Positions 51,250 through 63,800 are shown, counted from the stretch's first letter. The stretch: 64,000 bases of DNA from Flaccisagitta enflata (GCA_965153355.1 OZ231126.1:13764001-13828000), one strand, 5' to 3'. The notes: generated from the letters alone by a model not told the origin. Numbers and translations: made by a program.

Positions 51250-52545
51250 AAGGCCAACACTTATAAGTCGCGTGCAGGACAAAAATAACTGAACTGACCT
51301 GACTCCTTATTCTATCTTTTTATCGAAAATCAGACTTAAACCAGACCCAAACCAGACTAAAACCAGACTCAAACCAGACTCAAACCAGAATCAAACCAGA
51401 CCTAAACCAGACCAAAACCAGATGTAAACCAGACCAAAACCAGACATAAACCAGACATAAACCAGACATAAACCAGACATAAACCAGACATGAACCAGAC
51501 ATAAACCAGACTTAAACCAGCCTTAAACCAGACATGAACCAGACTCAAGCCAGGCTGCCAGACTCAAACAGACCAAACCAGCAGACTTAAACCAGCATAC
51601 CAGCCATACTTAAACCGCGCGCTACCAGCGACTCAAACCAGCAGACTCAAACCAGCAGACTCAAACCAGCAGACTCAAACAGCAGACTCAAACCAGACTC
51701 AAACCAAAGACTTAAACCAGCAGACCTAAACCAGCAGACTTAAAAGCAGACTTAACAGCAGACTTAAAAGCCAACTAATAACCCAGCAAACCAACCAACC
51801 ATTAGAAGAGCTTAAACCAGCAGACTTGATAACGGACTCAGAGGAGTAATCAATCAAACAACAGACTTGACATGACATATAACAAAAACATACCAAAAAC
51901 ATGACCATAACATACCAAAAACAAAAATATTAAAAATAAAAAAAAAAATTTTAAAAAAAATATAAAAAAAAAAACCAACAAAATAACAAAAAAAAAAACA
52001 AAGACAAAACCCCAAAACCAAAAAATATGTTAAATGACCAAAATGACCTGAAATGTTCAAAATGACTTAAAATGACTTAAACTATTTTAATGCCCAAAAA
52101 TGATACAAATGGTTCCCAAATGTACAAAGTGACATGAATGATCAAAAATGAAAAATATTAAAAGCAACCAAAATAACTAAACAACCAAAAATGACCAAAA
52201 ACAACAAAATGACTCAAAATGACTCAGACGACCAAATTGACCAAAAACGACGCAAAAAAAGTGTTCTAAAAACTACAAAAATAAAAATAACCAGAATGAC
52301 TTAGAATGACTTGAATGACAGAATGACTTGGCAATAAGAAACAGAATAACAGAATGACTAAGAATGACTTAAAATGACTTATAATAATATAAAATGACAA
52401 AAATGACAAAAAATGACAAAATGACTTAAGTGACTAAAATTAACTGAAAATGACTGGAAATGACTTAGAATGACTTAAAATGACTTAAAATGATGTAAAA
52501 TACCCTAAAATGACGTAAAACGACAAAAAAAAGCAAAGTGTTACG
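51250..52545 (-). repeat. Oversized hairpin-family element with two satellite arrays
   Basis: It begins AACAAGGCCAACACTTATAA, then GTCGCGTGCAGG, the usual reversed 3' end. Inside are about 45 units around CAGACTTAAACCAGACT (51330-51860) and then about 40 units around TGACTTAAAATGACTTAAAA (52010-52540). It ends AAAGTGTTACGGATGGAGA, the reversed 5' core, and runs directly into (GA)n. Confidence 0.65.

Positions 52546-52546
<1 letters not shown>

Positions 52547-52618
<72 letters not shown>
52547..52618. repeat. (GA)n microsatellite
   Basis: About 65 bp of pure GA. Confidence 0.95.
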
Positions 52619-52619
<1 letters not shown>

Positions 52620-52621
<2 letters not shown>

Positions 52622-53540
52622 AAAGGAATGAATAAAAAAGAAAGGCAAAGTTTTGGCGTAAAGTAATCTTAGTGGGGCGCGGATTTTTGGTCCTCTTTCA
52701 AAATCCCCGGGATCATGTTTCCGAGCAACATCACATTTCTTTCTCCTTCTTTTTTGTCTCCTAACTGAAGCCTGTGTGTGTCTGTTTGTTCGTCCATGCA
52801 TTTGTCTGTCAATTATCCTCTTGGATCTTACTTTAAAGTAATATCACATTTCTTGCAGCTGTTTTGTCTTTTACCCCTTGTCTGTGTTTGTCTATGCATA
52901 CACCCATCATGGGTGACCCATGTATCTGTCTCTTGTTCCCAGGATCATGTTTTAAAGCAACATCATATTTCTTTTCCTGTATTCTGTCTCTAAAATCTTG
53001 TCTTTGTTTGTCCCTTTGTTTGTCTATATATTAGTCTGTCTATTTGTCACCGGAATCATGATATTAAGCAAGATCACACGTTTCTAATTCAATAGTTTCA
53101 GAGCAATATTTAAGTGTCTCTTAACCCCATGATTAGTTCTGGTTTGTCCATCAAAATGTTCAACCGTTTGCCTTTAGGCTTGTGTTCATACTTTCCACTC
53201 GTCCATTCGTTTATCCGTATTCACCTACTCCTGTTCCAATTCCCTATCATTTTTTTCCTGTATATTTCAAAGCCATGGTCGTCTACTACTGAACTACAAC
53301 TCTGGAATCGCCAACGCACCTCTAAAACCAGTCGTGTCCGTCGGTCGGTCGGTTGGTTGGTCTGTTCAGGCGTTCATATTTTGGAGGCGCGGGGCGCGCC
53401 GCGCCTCGGAACATGAGGAAGCTTGTCGGAAGGAAAGGAAGGAGAAGGGAAAGGGGAAAAAGAAAAGGAAGGAAAGGAAACAGAGAGAGAGAGACAGAGA
53501 GAGACAGAGAGAGAGACAGAGACAGAGATATCAAATCGTC
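52620..53540. other. Intergenic with loose GATCATGTTTTAAAGCAACA repeats
   Basis: Three degenerate units of about 120 bp (52700-53100) share AGCAACATCACATTTCTT and TGTCTxTGTTTGTC. A short GGTCGGTTGG tract is at 53340, then a purine-rich GGAAAG/GAGACAGA run at 53420-53530. Confidence 0.5.
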
Positions 53541-54331
53541 AGGTAGGGGATTTTGTGACTGTCATCAAAGCAGCATGAGTCTGTTTTATCTATCTTGGTG
53601 CCTGTAAAGCAAAAAAGTTTTTCTTCTCATTTTCTGTGTCATTTTTTTCTCGTTTTGATTGTTAGTAAACACACTCATAAAAGCAACATCGCATGTGTTG
53701 GCACTTTCAGTCAAAAGTTAGGTAGACAGATAGACAAACAGACTAATTTTTTTGAAAGGACCCTTGAACTAGCTGTTAGCCTGCTTACTTCAAGTTTCTT
53801 CCGAAATGTAATAAACGCTAAATAATCCTATGAAACAACTTTGAAACAGACAGACGAACCAACTGACTGACAGATTGGCTGACTGCCAGAACAATAGACT
53901 GACCTAGAAGTGCTTGTCGATGCCTTAAATCCGCTGGGAGGGGGGAACACAATTATATACAGGCCTGAGTTTTTTAAGTGTCTTTAAAACGTCAAAAATG
54001 CCTTTGAATTACTTTGCACTTGACTGATGGACAGATGGAATGACTGACTGGAAAGTTAATTCAAGAGTTGCATAGCACAGGACAAAAAATGGCATGTCGG
54101 AAACTTGGTCAGAGAAAATTGTGCGCCTCGGAAGACTTGCAAAATATGAACGCCTGGGTCTGTTACGCAAATCTTTGACAATTACCCCGGCGCACCTATC
54201 GGCCTACTATGTCTCATTTCTGTACTTATGTTTCCTTGTTCAGATTTTTTATGTTCTTGTTCTCCTATTTGTTCTGATTCTTGATATTCTCTGTAGTGGT
54301 TTTCTTTTGTTTTCGTTCTTCACTATCTTCT

Positions 54332-54482
54332 TTTTAGTCACGGACACACGACTCTAAAAGCCACTTTTCAGTCCGTTGGTCCGTCGGTCCGTCGAAAGTC
54401 CGTCACAAAACCAGTTTTCGAGGTTATCCGCTCCTGCCCACCCGTCGGCGACTAATGCTGCCGTGTATACGACCTTGTTCTT
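54332..54482 (+). repeat. Hairpin element, diverged
   Basis: TTTTTAGTCACGGACACACG, ACTCTAAAAGCC, a short GGTCCGTCGGTCC array, TCCGCTCCTGCCCACCCGTC, GGCGACTAATGCTGCCGTGT. Confidence 0.7.
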
Positions 54483-54499
54483 TCCTGGATTAATTCTTA

Positions 54500-54706
54500 A
54501 ATCATTTTTCTTCTTCTTCTGTATCTCCAAATTGTTTCTCTTTCTTCTTCATCTTTTTTCTTGTTCCTATACGTCTTCTTCTTTTTGCTTTTCTTTTTCT
54601 TTTTCTTTTTCTTTTTCTTTTTCTTTTTCTTTTTCTTTTTCTCCTCCCTTCAATCTCTCTCTTCTCTCTTTTCTCTCCTCTCTCCTTCCTTCTCTCTTCT
54701 CTCTTC

Positions 54707-54747
<41 letters not shown>

Positions 54748-54940
54748 TTCTTTCTTCTCTCTTCTCTCCTCTTCTCTCTTCTCATCTCCTCCCTCTTCTC
54801 TCTTCTCTCTTCTCTCTCCTCTCTTCTCTCTTCTCTCTTCTCTCTCCTCTCTTCTCTCTTCTCTCTTCTCTCTTCTTTTCCTTCTCCTTCTTCTCCTACT
54901 TCTCCTCCCCTTTAATTTCTTTATGCTCTTCTTCCTCTTC
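54500..54940. repeat. (CTTTTT)n and TCTCTTC pyrimidine tract
   Basis: About eight CTTTTT units at 54592-54640, then imperfect CTCTCTTCTCTCTT repeats. Confidence 0.9.
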
Positions 54941-55038
54941 ATGTAATTGCCTTATTTCTGGTTTTATCCTTTTTTTCTGACGTCACACTTTTTCGCAGCC
55001 AATTTGGTTAATTCTTTCTCTTTAACAAGTTCAAATAG

Positions 55039-55259
<221 letters not shown>

Positions 55260-55260
<1 letters not shown>

Positions 55261-56240
55261 TGACGTTTTAAAATTTTTTGATTCACTTGGTCTTTTGGCC
55301 TAGATAATTATAATATATTAACCTGGAATTTTTTCTCCTGCAAAAATATGATAATAGCAATATTTGACTTTATCGCTCGCAAAAACGTGAAAAACCTGCA
55401 AATGTCAACACAAAACTGATGTCATTTTAAGTCACGATACACGTGTCACACCGAATCGTTACGGTTGTCTGTTGAAAAGACCACTGCCCAGACATTTTGC
55501 ACGTAACTCATGTCATGCTCAACATGTCTCCTGTACCCAACTTATCTTTGAACAATATCATTGTGAGTAAGAAAATTATATTAAGTTCTAAGAGTCAGTC
55601 CGCAAAAGATAAGAAGGCCAAAAACTTTGCCTGCGCGTGGCATGGAGCAGTAAATAAGACTGACAAACCGACGGACCGACACGATCTAGTGAGTTAAGTA
55701 GCGTGCGAGAAACTGTATCTAGTGACACTTTCTGAGATAGTGAGAGGAAGGAAGAGACTGGTGCAGATAAGAAGTAAACCACACCCTCTCGTTATCTTGG
55801 CATAATTTAAGGAAGGTTAAAAAAGGGGAGAAAAGAAGAAGAAAAAACAAAAAAAGGAAATGACTTACATCGGGAAATTGATTATACTACGTCGCAATCA
55901 AAACTCGAAGTATTCAACACGACTCAACACAACACAACACAAAACTTTATCAACGAGAGAAACTATCATTTCTTTTCTTTTCCTTTACGTTTATTTCTTT
56001 TTGTTTACGAGCCCTTGAGGGCAAAACACAGAGTTTCTCGTGAAAAGGCACGATCATAGGCGACAAAAAAACAGCCCCCTCAACCATTTTTTCCCACCGT
56101 TTTCTCAAGTACTCCTTCAAACACAGCCAGGGATGTATGGGAGCTCCGGAATTCGTCAAGTCCACCTAGCATTACAAGATGGAGTAAAATTAAGACGAAT
56201 TTTCTACTTTTTGCATCATTGATGAGCAATGATCTTTTGT
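55260..56240. other. Intergenic, nothing recognised
   Basis: AT-rich sequence with ACACAACACAACAC near 55930 and a short GACCGACACG tract near 55670. Confidence 0.4.
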
Positions 56241-56248
56241 CCTAAGGC

Positions 56249-56645
56249 TTTTTAGTAGCGTGCTACGCAACTCTATAAGCCACTTTTTGGTCCGTTGGTC
56301 CGTCGGTTGGTCGGTCGGTCCGTAACAAAGTGTTTGATAAGGCGTTTTAAACATTTTTAAGACATTTTAAAGGTTTTAATGCATCAATAGGCACTTGTTG
56401 GCTGGTTGGTCAATCTGTCAGTCAGTCTGTCGGTCTGTCAGTCCATTGGTCAGTCTGTCCATCACAAAGTTATTTTAAAGGCTTTTTATGTCATTTTTTA
56501 TGTGTCTGAATAATGTAAAGAAACTTGGACGAGTGGACAGTCGTTTCTAAAGTGTTTTTGAAAAATACTGTTTGTCCATCTGTCTGCCTGGCATTTTTTA
56601 AAAGTGCTGACGCATGCGACTTAGGTCTAATGACCTTGTTTTTTG
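56249..56645 (+). repeat. Hairpin-TCCG element with duplicated array
   Basis: It starts TTTTTAGTAGCGTGCTACGC, AACTCTATAAGCC. Two separate GGTC arrays (56290-56325 and 56400-56462) are each followed by ACAAAGT and TTTTAAA-rich sequence. It ends ACGCATGCGACTTAGG and GACCTTGTTTT. Confidence 0.7.
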
Positions 56646-57099
56646 TCTTTTTTTAAACAATCAACAAATCTCTCACAATTCAAGACCGACTGCATTTCAA
56701 GACCAACTGCGTTTTAAGACCAACTTTTTCCACATCCAAGGACATTGTGTACGTTGTGTCCCATACATCCATGTCCAAACAGCTCTGCCCAGTAATACTC
56801 CCTCTAATACCAGGATTTTGTTTTCTTTTCAAATTAGATCAAGATAAGTTTTCGGTTGATTTCTCGAAATGATAGAGAAGACGCCCTCTCGGTATTTGTC
56901 AAAAAGTTTATTCTGAATTTCGTTGTTCATTTGATCTTGACGTTCGGTGGTTGGTTCTGTTGTAGATCATTTACTCCTCAAGACTTCGTCAGTGTGTCGT
57001 TTTGTAGCTCATTCTGAATTTTGTCGCTCATTTGACGTTCGGTTGTTCGTTTTGTTATAGATTAATCCCTTAGGTCTTCGTCAGTGTGTCGTTATGATG

Positions 57100-57232
57100 C
57101 TTACTAGGTGCGACAAAGCACCTCCATAACTGGCTGTGTCCGTCGGTTGGTTAGTTGGTTGGTTGGTCGGCCGGGTAACGCATTTGTTCTACGATCCACA
57201 CGTCGCACCTTATTGGCCTATTCGGCCTTGAT
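57100..57232 (+). repeat. Hairpin element, AGGTGCG subfamily (copy 2)
   Basis: The stem-loop AGGTGCGACAAAGCACCT (57106-57123), CATAACTGGCTGTGTCCG, a (GGTT)n array, CGATCCACACGTCGCACCT and TATTCGGCCTTG. It is nearly collinear with 28582-28717. Confidence 0.85.
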
Positions 57233-57440
57233 CTTACTTTTGTCGTTCATATTGTCTTTTCATTCGGTTGATCAGCCTGCGCCTGATGGTTCATAATTTA
57301 TATGATGCCAAGATCTTGCAAGACACTTTTTGAACGTTTGTTCTTTATTGACTGATAGTATGAGCTAATCAGTAATGATTAAATCGTTCGGTTGTTCAGT
57401 CTTATTCATTCTGTCTTTCGGTCATTTTTCTGTTATAACA

Positions 57441-58049
57441 CATGCGCCACATTTAGGCGGAAAATGTGGGAACATAGTTATCAAAGTAAATATTACTCCA
57501 GTGCCATGGAATTTGAACTGGAGGTTGCTTTTTAGTAGAATTTTCATTTAGTGTTACAATTCAATCATGATTCGATTCATAAATGGGGTATTTCAGCCAA
57601 CATGTTGAAATTTCAAAATCAAAATGTTGCAGATTTTTCCCGCTTTGAAATCAATCGAAATTGATCATCTTTAAAAAACTTTTATAGGACCCTGAGTAAC
57701 CAAAAAGTGACCAAAATTGACAGACGATCATGCACATGAATATTTCTTAGTAATTGGATTGAATAATGCACAGTTTTTGGCCCTTAAAAAGCGCAATACT
57801 GGATAGACAGACAAAGAATGAAAAAATGCAGAAATTCAGTTTTTAAAATGCAGCTTATGCGGGTGCAAATGCAAAACACTATTTCTTACATTCATAGGAC
57901 ATCTTTATGACATTGTTGAAGCCTTTTGTGGCCTAAATTTGGTAATGTACATTCTCCATTCAAATGTGGAGGTTTTTTTTGCTTTTGATGACAATAATTA
58001 GACTCAATCCTCACTTAGTAGATCATTTTCCGCCTAAATGTGGCACATG
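57441..58049. mobile_element. 609-bp MITE with CCACATTTAGGCGG TIRs
   Basis: CATGCGCCACATTTAGGCGG with AAAATG (left) and CATTTTCCGCCTAAATGTGG with CACATG (right) form inverted ends of about 26 bp. No frame of note lies inside. Confidence 0.8.
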
Positions 58050-58139
58050 AGTTGTAAACCTTTATATGACTTTTTACTAAGCTCGGTCAGTCCGGCCCTT
58101 GTTCTGGGTTTTACCACTGAAGAAACACAAAAAAGCGAA

Positions 58140-58290
58140 AAAATCAAGCAACAAGCCGAGGCGGGAAACTCGATGCGTCATCTGCGTGATATCAGAAGAG
58201 GCGTAACGGACGGACGGACGGACGAACCGACGGACGGACGGACGGACAGACAGACCCTCTTATAAAGATGCGATGACGCATCTAAAAAGA
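58140..58290 (-). repeat. Hairpin element, AGATGCG subfamily
   Basis: The stem-loop AGATGCGATGACGCATCT (58266-58283) is preceded by AGACCCTCTTATAA and a GACGGACGGACG array. The far end carries CGATGCGTCATCTGCGTG (58171-58188), again containing the stem half. Confidence 0.75.
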
Positions 58291-58750
58291 TTTTTTTTAG
58301 ACTCGCTCGTCAACAAATCTTTTCTGTCGCGTCGGATGACTTGACACAAAACCTGTCTTATTAGATCAAGAAAATTACAGAACCTGAACTGAGTGAACTC
58401 CACTCGTACAAATTTCCACTTTTTACGATTCGAATTCGACTCTCAATTTTCGAGCGACCAAATTTACGTTATAATGTAATTACGAAAAAACAATTAGTTA
58501 TAATAATGGCTATTAAGCAAAACACAATCGCTTAATCGTTCTTGGCCTTTTGCGTGTTTCATTGTGTGTAAAGCACGGTATTTTTTTGTGTGTGTACACA
58601 ATTCTTACTTTCTGCGCATAGATTCCCGGCACCTACCATTTGATTGATACGTTTGCTCTAAGCATAGAGACTCAAGACAAAATGGGTGTGACCAATTTCG
58701 AATAAAATATGTGCGATTAAATTCAAGTCATCGTCTGGTTTGATCGTTAT

Positions 58751-58891
58751 TTTTTAGTCGCGGACACGCGACTCTACACCTTGCCGTGTCGGTCCGTCGG
58801 TCCGAAATCTTTTTGAATTGCGATTGGTTTACGCATAACTGCTCCTGCCCAACCGTCCGCGACTGGATTGCCGTGTATCCGGCCTTGTTTA
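58751..58891 (+). repeat. Hairpin-TCCG element, short-array copy
   Basis: The stem-loop AGTCGCGGACACGCGACT (58756-58773), an array reduced to GTCGGTCCGTCGGTCC, and a 3' end with CGCGACT (58858-58864), GGATTGCCGTGTATCCGGCC. Confidence 0.85.
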
Positions 58892-59091
58892 GTTAGAACT
58901 TTCCACGAACAACGAGAAAAGACCGAAATCGTGTTGACTACAGAAATGATATACTCGCAATAGATCTGATAATTAATGTTCTTGCAAGTCGATCAAACAA
59001 TTGTGCACTTGATCGGAAATCAATTGTTAATTCATTCTTATCTGTTCCATTCTTTTACAGAATTAACGTCACGCGTATTGCGACAATACTA

Positions 59092-59237
<146 letters not shown>

Positions 59238-59270
59238 CGTTGATTGGGCGCGTCGAAAACGGCCAACACG

Positions 59271-61557
59271 ATGACGCAGCTTGCGGGTGAGTTTGCGTTA
59301 ATTACCTGATTTGCATACTGCAGTAACGCGAAAATTGTTTTTGTAGATAGACGACGGCACATGACATGATTTCAAACAAGTCGAATCGTAATAAGCATAA
59401 GCTCAAAAGCCTAAATTGTGAAAAATGATTTTCATAAATTTAGTTTTTTTCGCTTATCAATAGAATTTCAATCAAATTTACGTAAAAATACCCTCTAAAA
59501 CGACCTCATCTCGCTCTCCTCCCCCCCCCCTCCATCACCAATTTCAGGTCATCAAGGTGGATTCATCGACGGTCGTCCCGGATTCATGTTGAAAAAGTTG
59601 AACGAAAAAGAGTCTCGATGTTTGTCACTTCTCTCTAAAGACGTTCTTCGGTCTTTCGTCCCTTCAGTCGGAGGAATCGTGCAAATCGAAAACGGGAACA
59701 AATATCTGGAGATGAAGGCACTATGCGCCAAATGACGATGACTACGCGCACAGTGGCGATCATTTTGCTAAGATTTATAATATTTTTCATCTTAATCAGG
59801 GGCAATTCATTTTCAATACCATTTTCAAACTATACCAGCTGAAATACAACAAGGCTACCCAGTCCCATGCAAGTGGGCCAGGGCAGAGAGAAGATCACTT
59901 AAGTTTTAGGGCAGAAGCATTCAGCTAACAGGAGGCTGAACAACCAACGGCGAGACTGGCTGATCAACAGACTGACAAACCAACTTAGTGGGGGTCAGAG
60001 TCGTGTAGCATGCAACTTAAGAATGAAATTGTGAATATATATATTTACATAAAATGATGTCATGGTGTACAGAAACAGGAAATTTTGGTTTCATTTTATT
60101 TTTTACTTGTGATATGGATTTATAATCAAAAAATATTATTAAGATTTCAGTTAAATATTTTTGATATAATCTATAAGGTGTTTTACAAATGTTTAAAATC
60201 CAGAATACTGACTATTGTTTCATGACGATCAGAAATAAAAATTCAATATTTGAATTCCTTAGAAAAATAGTGAACAAAATTTCAAAATGTTGTTGGGTGA
60301 AATTATTTCATGGCCTCAAAAAAAAAAATTGCATTTCTAAGATCATGGCTTTTTCTGATATATTTTTTAGAAAAAGCCATGTGTTCAAAAATGCAAATTT
60401 GTTTATTCTATGCAATGATATAATTTCACCTAACAGGAGTGAGATGACAAAGTATAATTTTCTATAAAAAATCTTCTTTTTACCACCTTTTTTCAATACT
60501 TTATGTACAACAAATCTGTATATCAGAGATTATCTATGCAAAAATTTATTGTTCAACATCTAAAAAACATTTTTTCACTAAAAGAAATTAAAAAAACATA
60601 ATATAAAAAATATCTAAAAAATTGTAATGACACATGAAATTTCTTCTTCCCGTACACTGCGTCTGATATGGATTAAGATTTTTAAACTTTACTGTTATCG
60701 GTGGTGCATGGGGGTTTACCCATCGATATAATAGGAATCAAATCACTAAGAAAACAAACAATAAAAATAAGATCCAACCAAATGTGCAGTGGAATGCACA
60801 ATGGAAAAAATGGTAGAAATCCAGGCTATATCTGATTTTGGCGCACCGTGTCCCGAAAAAAAAAAAACAGGATTTATTGGTCGACTTTTCCTCCCCCGCA
60901 ATCATGGACGTCAAAATTGGGACTCGCACTTACGTCGCCGCCGAAAACGCCGCGGCGTGTGACGACGACGACGATGACGACGACGACGACGAAGAACGAC
61001 CTCGACCGGATTTATACGAGAAGATGATAGGCATCGATCCGAAGGCCCCCAACGAAAAGGAACACTCTTCCCGATCGATCACCAAGCTGCGCTATATGGA
61101 TTACCGCGACTCGATCTCGTCGACCAAGAGTTTGGGCTTCCGCATCGAAGCCATTAAGACTCTCGACGGCGACTCGACGAAAGACTTCAAGACGCTGAAA
61201 GACTTTGACGCCGTCAAGGCCGAATTCCGGCGATTTTGCGGCGGCGGCGGCGACGGCGCCGATTTAGCCGCCGGTTTCCTCAAACGCCTCCGGCTGCTCC
61301 GCGAAAGCCTCGACGAATCTACCTTTTTCCGGTCGCATCAGCTCGTCGGAAGCAGTTTGCTTTTCGCCCACGATTCGACGGGCAACTTGGGCGTGTGGAT
61401 GATCGACTTTTGCAACACGGACCCGCTTCCGGCCGGAGTCTCCATCACTCATTCGGAACCGTTCCAAGCTCGACGACAAAACGAAGACGGTTATCTGATC
61501 GGAGTCGAAAATATCCTCAGAATATTCGACGAAATACTCGAATCTTCAGCGGATTAA
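59271..61557 (+). CDS. Inositol-1,4,5-trisphosphate 3-kinase (catalytic core)
   Basis: Phosphorylates Ins(1,4,5)P3 to Ins(1,3,4,5)P4 in the cytosol, from family knowledge of IP3K/ITPKA-C. Exons: 59271-59286, 59548-59717, 60871-61557 (873 nt, 290 residues). Seen: QLAGHQGGF at the start of the catalytic fold, PAIMDVKIGTRTY (Asp75, Lys77; the PxxxDxKxG motif), EKMIGIDPKAP, TKLRYMDYRDSIS and LGFRIEAI in the IP3-binding part, VGSSLLF (221-227), and WMIDFCNTDPLP with the metal-binding Asp241. NEDGYLIGVENI closes the domain. Residues 93-102 are ten Asp where relatives have a Lys/Glu helix, and IDFCNT replaces the usual IDFGKT. The junction 59717/60871 uses GC-AG: MK followed by DLLVDF fits the family. 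The start at 59271 (in-frame stop at 59241) gives a protein with no regulatory N-terminus; an upstream exon spliced at 59279/59280 is an alternative. Confidence 0.93.
59849..60023 (-). repeat. Hairpin-TCCG element, old copy in IP3 3-kinase intron
   Basis: CAAGGCTACCCAGTCCCATG, a degenerate GAACAACCAACGG/GACTGACAAACC tract and AGAGTCGTGTAGCATGCAAC follow the reversed element order. Confidence 0.6.
60293..60436. repeat. Foldback repeat in IP3 3-kinase intron
   Basis: GGGTGAAATTATTTCATGGC pairs with TGATATAATTTCACCTA, and CATGGCTTTTTCT pairs with AGAAAAAGCCATG around a centre near 60365. Confidence 0.7.
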
Positions 61558-61644
61558 TCGACAATCTATCGGATTTCTTTTCGAATTTATCCATTCCATC
61601 AAAGTAGAAAATGGACGTGTGGAATTGAACTATTTTATACTTTC

Positions 61645-61650
61645 ATTAAA
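61645..61650 (+). terminator. Poly(A) signal variant ATTAAA of the IP3 3-kinase gene
   Basis: ATTAAA lies about 90 bp after the stop codon. No closer AATAAA is present. Confidence 0.5.
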
Positions 61651-61659
61651 AAAAACGTA

Positions 61660-62480
61660 AGCGGCATTTGATAGTCATTGACTGATTGTAATTGTAATTG
61701 TAATTGTTGGGTCAATCATGCGATCTGCATTTTCTTGTTTCCGAGTCTCATAATCATAAACCTTGACCCTCACGCTGTTTCAACTCAATCACCATCATTC
61801 TTTACATCATACAATAACACCCCAATTCTCTTTATGCTGTAACACAATTTTCATCATGCTGTTCCACAATTCACATCGATGCGCAACATTCACTATGCTG
61901 TTACCCATCCATTCTCATCATTCTGTTACACATCAACGCTCATTAGTGATGATTCTGTTACACATCTATGCATATTAGTGATCATTCTGTTACAAATCAG
62001 CACTGATAAGTCATCATGCCGCTACACATCAACGCTCATCAGTGTTCATTTCTTTTTGAATCAATCAGTTAATCAGCTCATCAGTCTTCATTCTGTGTCA
62101 CGGCAAACTTCATTGTTCTCTTTCACCTCGGACATCATACTCATTCACTTTAGTTCTTACCATGATCCTACAAAACCTACATTGCATTCTGCATGATAAT
62201 CAATCAATTATAGTCCTTCTTGTCATCATGTTCCTCAAAATTTATCATCAATGATGATTCATTATTCTCATGCGACTCTAGGATCATTATGCCTGTTGTC
62301 ACTGTTACTTTTACATTATCATCGATCAATCAATCATGTGCATCAAACCCCATCATCCTCGTTTATTTCAATCAGCATCCTGCTAATGTGCAATTCATTT
62401 CATGCAAAATCAGGCTACGATATTATTTGAACATTTGGCACCGTTGCCTGAAACCATTCTTGGCCCCTTTTGGCCGATTT
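61660..62480. other. Intergenic with loose TCTGTTACACATCAACGCTC repeats
   Basis: Several degenerate units around ATTCTGTTACACATCAACGC occupy 61860-62060. No gene is supported. Confidence 0.5.
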
Positions 62481-62484
62481 TTGT

Positions 62485-62490
<6 letters not shown>

Positions 62491-62573
<83 letters not shown>

Positions 62574-62590
62574 CTCTCTCTCTCTCTCTC
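62491..62590. repeat. (TC)n microsatellite
   Basis: About 95 bp TC with one TTTTTC break. Confidence 0.95.
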
Positions 62591-62599
62591 ATATGATAT

Positions 62600-63420
62600 T
62601 ATTCTTTACTCGTTTCATTTTGGGGGACAAAACTCATTAAATCTTGTTTTGCAAATTGTTCAGACACCTTGTTTTATTGTTTAATTTCTTTATCGTTGAG
62701 TGATTTGGTGAGAAAATACCCTTAAAAACCACATGTGACATAGCTCCAGCAAAATTCGACAAATATAACGATTGAAATTTGAATAATTAGGTTTTTGTGT
62801 GCCTTTTTTTACAAATTGTGAATTGAGTACGTTTAATGCTGACTTTACAACCATTTCGCATGGTATTTTATTTAAGTTCAATAATTTAACAGAGAAACAA
62901 TTGTTTGCATATGATTGTCTGCAAGTATTTTTTAAAAGTCGTACAACTTTTGCCTAGACTTCTGTTTAGTTTTTCAGCAAAATGATGACTTGATAAGGAA
63001 GTCAGTGGCGATAGTCGGTAGTGTAGTAAAATAAAAGACTTACAGTAGATTATTCACATAACAAAATTAACATTGCATTGACCTTTTTGTGTGTGAATCT
63101 GGTTTTTTTAGTCCCTTGGGAAAATGGTCACAGATCTTTCTTGTCTTCCTTTGCAACTTTGCTCATAAAACAATTGTTTTTTTTTCATTGATGGTTTCCA
63201 TTTTATCGTTGATTACTTATCCCATTTACCTGAAAGGATAGACTCTGACAGGCAGAAAGTTATCGTAGTTCTTTTGTCTCGGTAGCTAACGTTTAGCTGC
63301 TGGCCAATAACTATGTCATCATCTTAAATTTCATGAATTGATAGTTGAGGTAGAAAGAATGTGTCTAGGGCAGGGATGGGATTTGTGACTAGGAATTGTG
63401 ACTAGGGTAGCATAGAAAGA
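62600..63420. other. Intergenic AT-rich, nothing recognised
   Basis: No exon, array or inverted repeat could be supported. Confidence 0.4.
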
Positions 63421-63425
63421 TCATC

Positions 63426-63437
63426 CTCATCATCATT

Positions 63438-63488
<51 letters not shown>

Positions 63489-63500
63489 GTCATTATCATT
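63426..63500. repeat. (CAT)n microsatellite
   Basis: ATC repeat with minor interruptions. Confidence 0.9.
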
Positions 63501-63727
63501 TTGAAATTCATCATCATCACCTTTATCTGCGACCCTCATTAGATGCAAGCATTTGAACTTTTGCATGAACTTTATCTTAAAACAAGAAGAAGGAAGTTAC
63601 TTTTACATAATGAAGTTTAATTGTTAAAAAATCGTTTAATTAACATATTCAATTTTTCAAAAGATTAATAGTTGAGTTCGTGATTGCAATTTCTTGGAGT
63701 CAGAAAAAGTGGATAGGCTAACCCAGT

Positions 63728-63800
63728 CGGGTGTGTCCATATGCAAAAGTATTTTGATCAGATGGTCATCATCAGAGATTGTTGGGACATTAATTTTACC
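63728..63800. mobile_element. Left-end relic of the GGTGTGTC MITE
   Basis: GGTGTGTCCATATGCAAAAG and TTGATCAGATGGTCATCATC resemble the left end of 33697-34028. The right end is not found in the remaining window. Confidence 0.5.

Noticed and set aside
54094-54357. Frame with a hydrophobic second half
   Set aside because: The hydrophobic part comes from a T-rich stretch that runs into the start of a hairpin element.
55950-56165. Minus-strand frame of 71 codons
   Set aside because: No domain signature, and the flanks lack good splice sites in phase.
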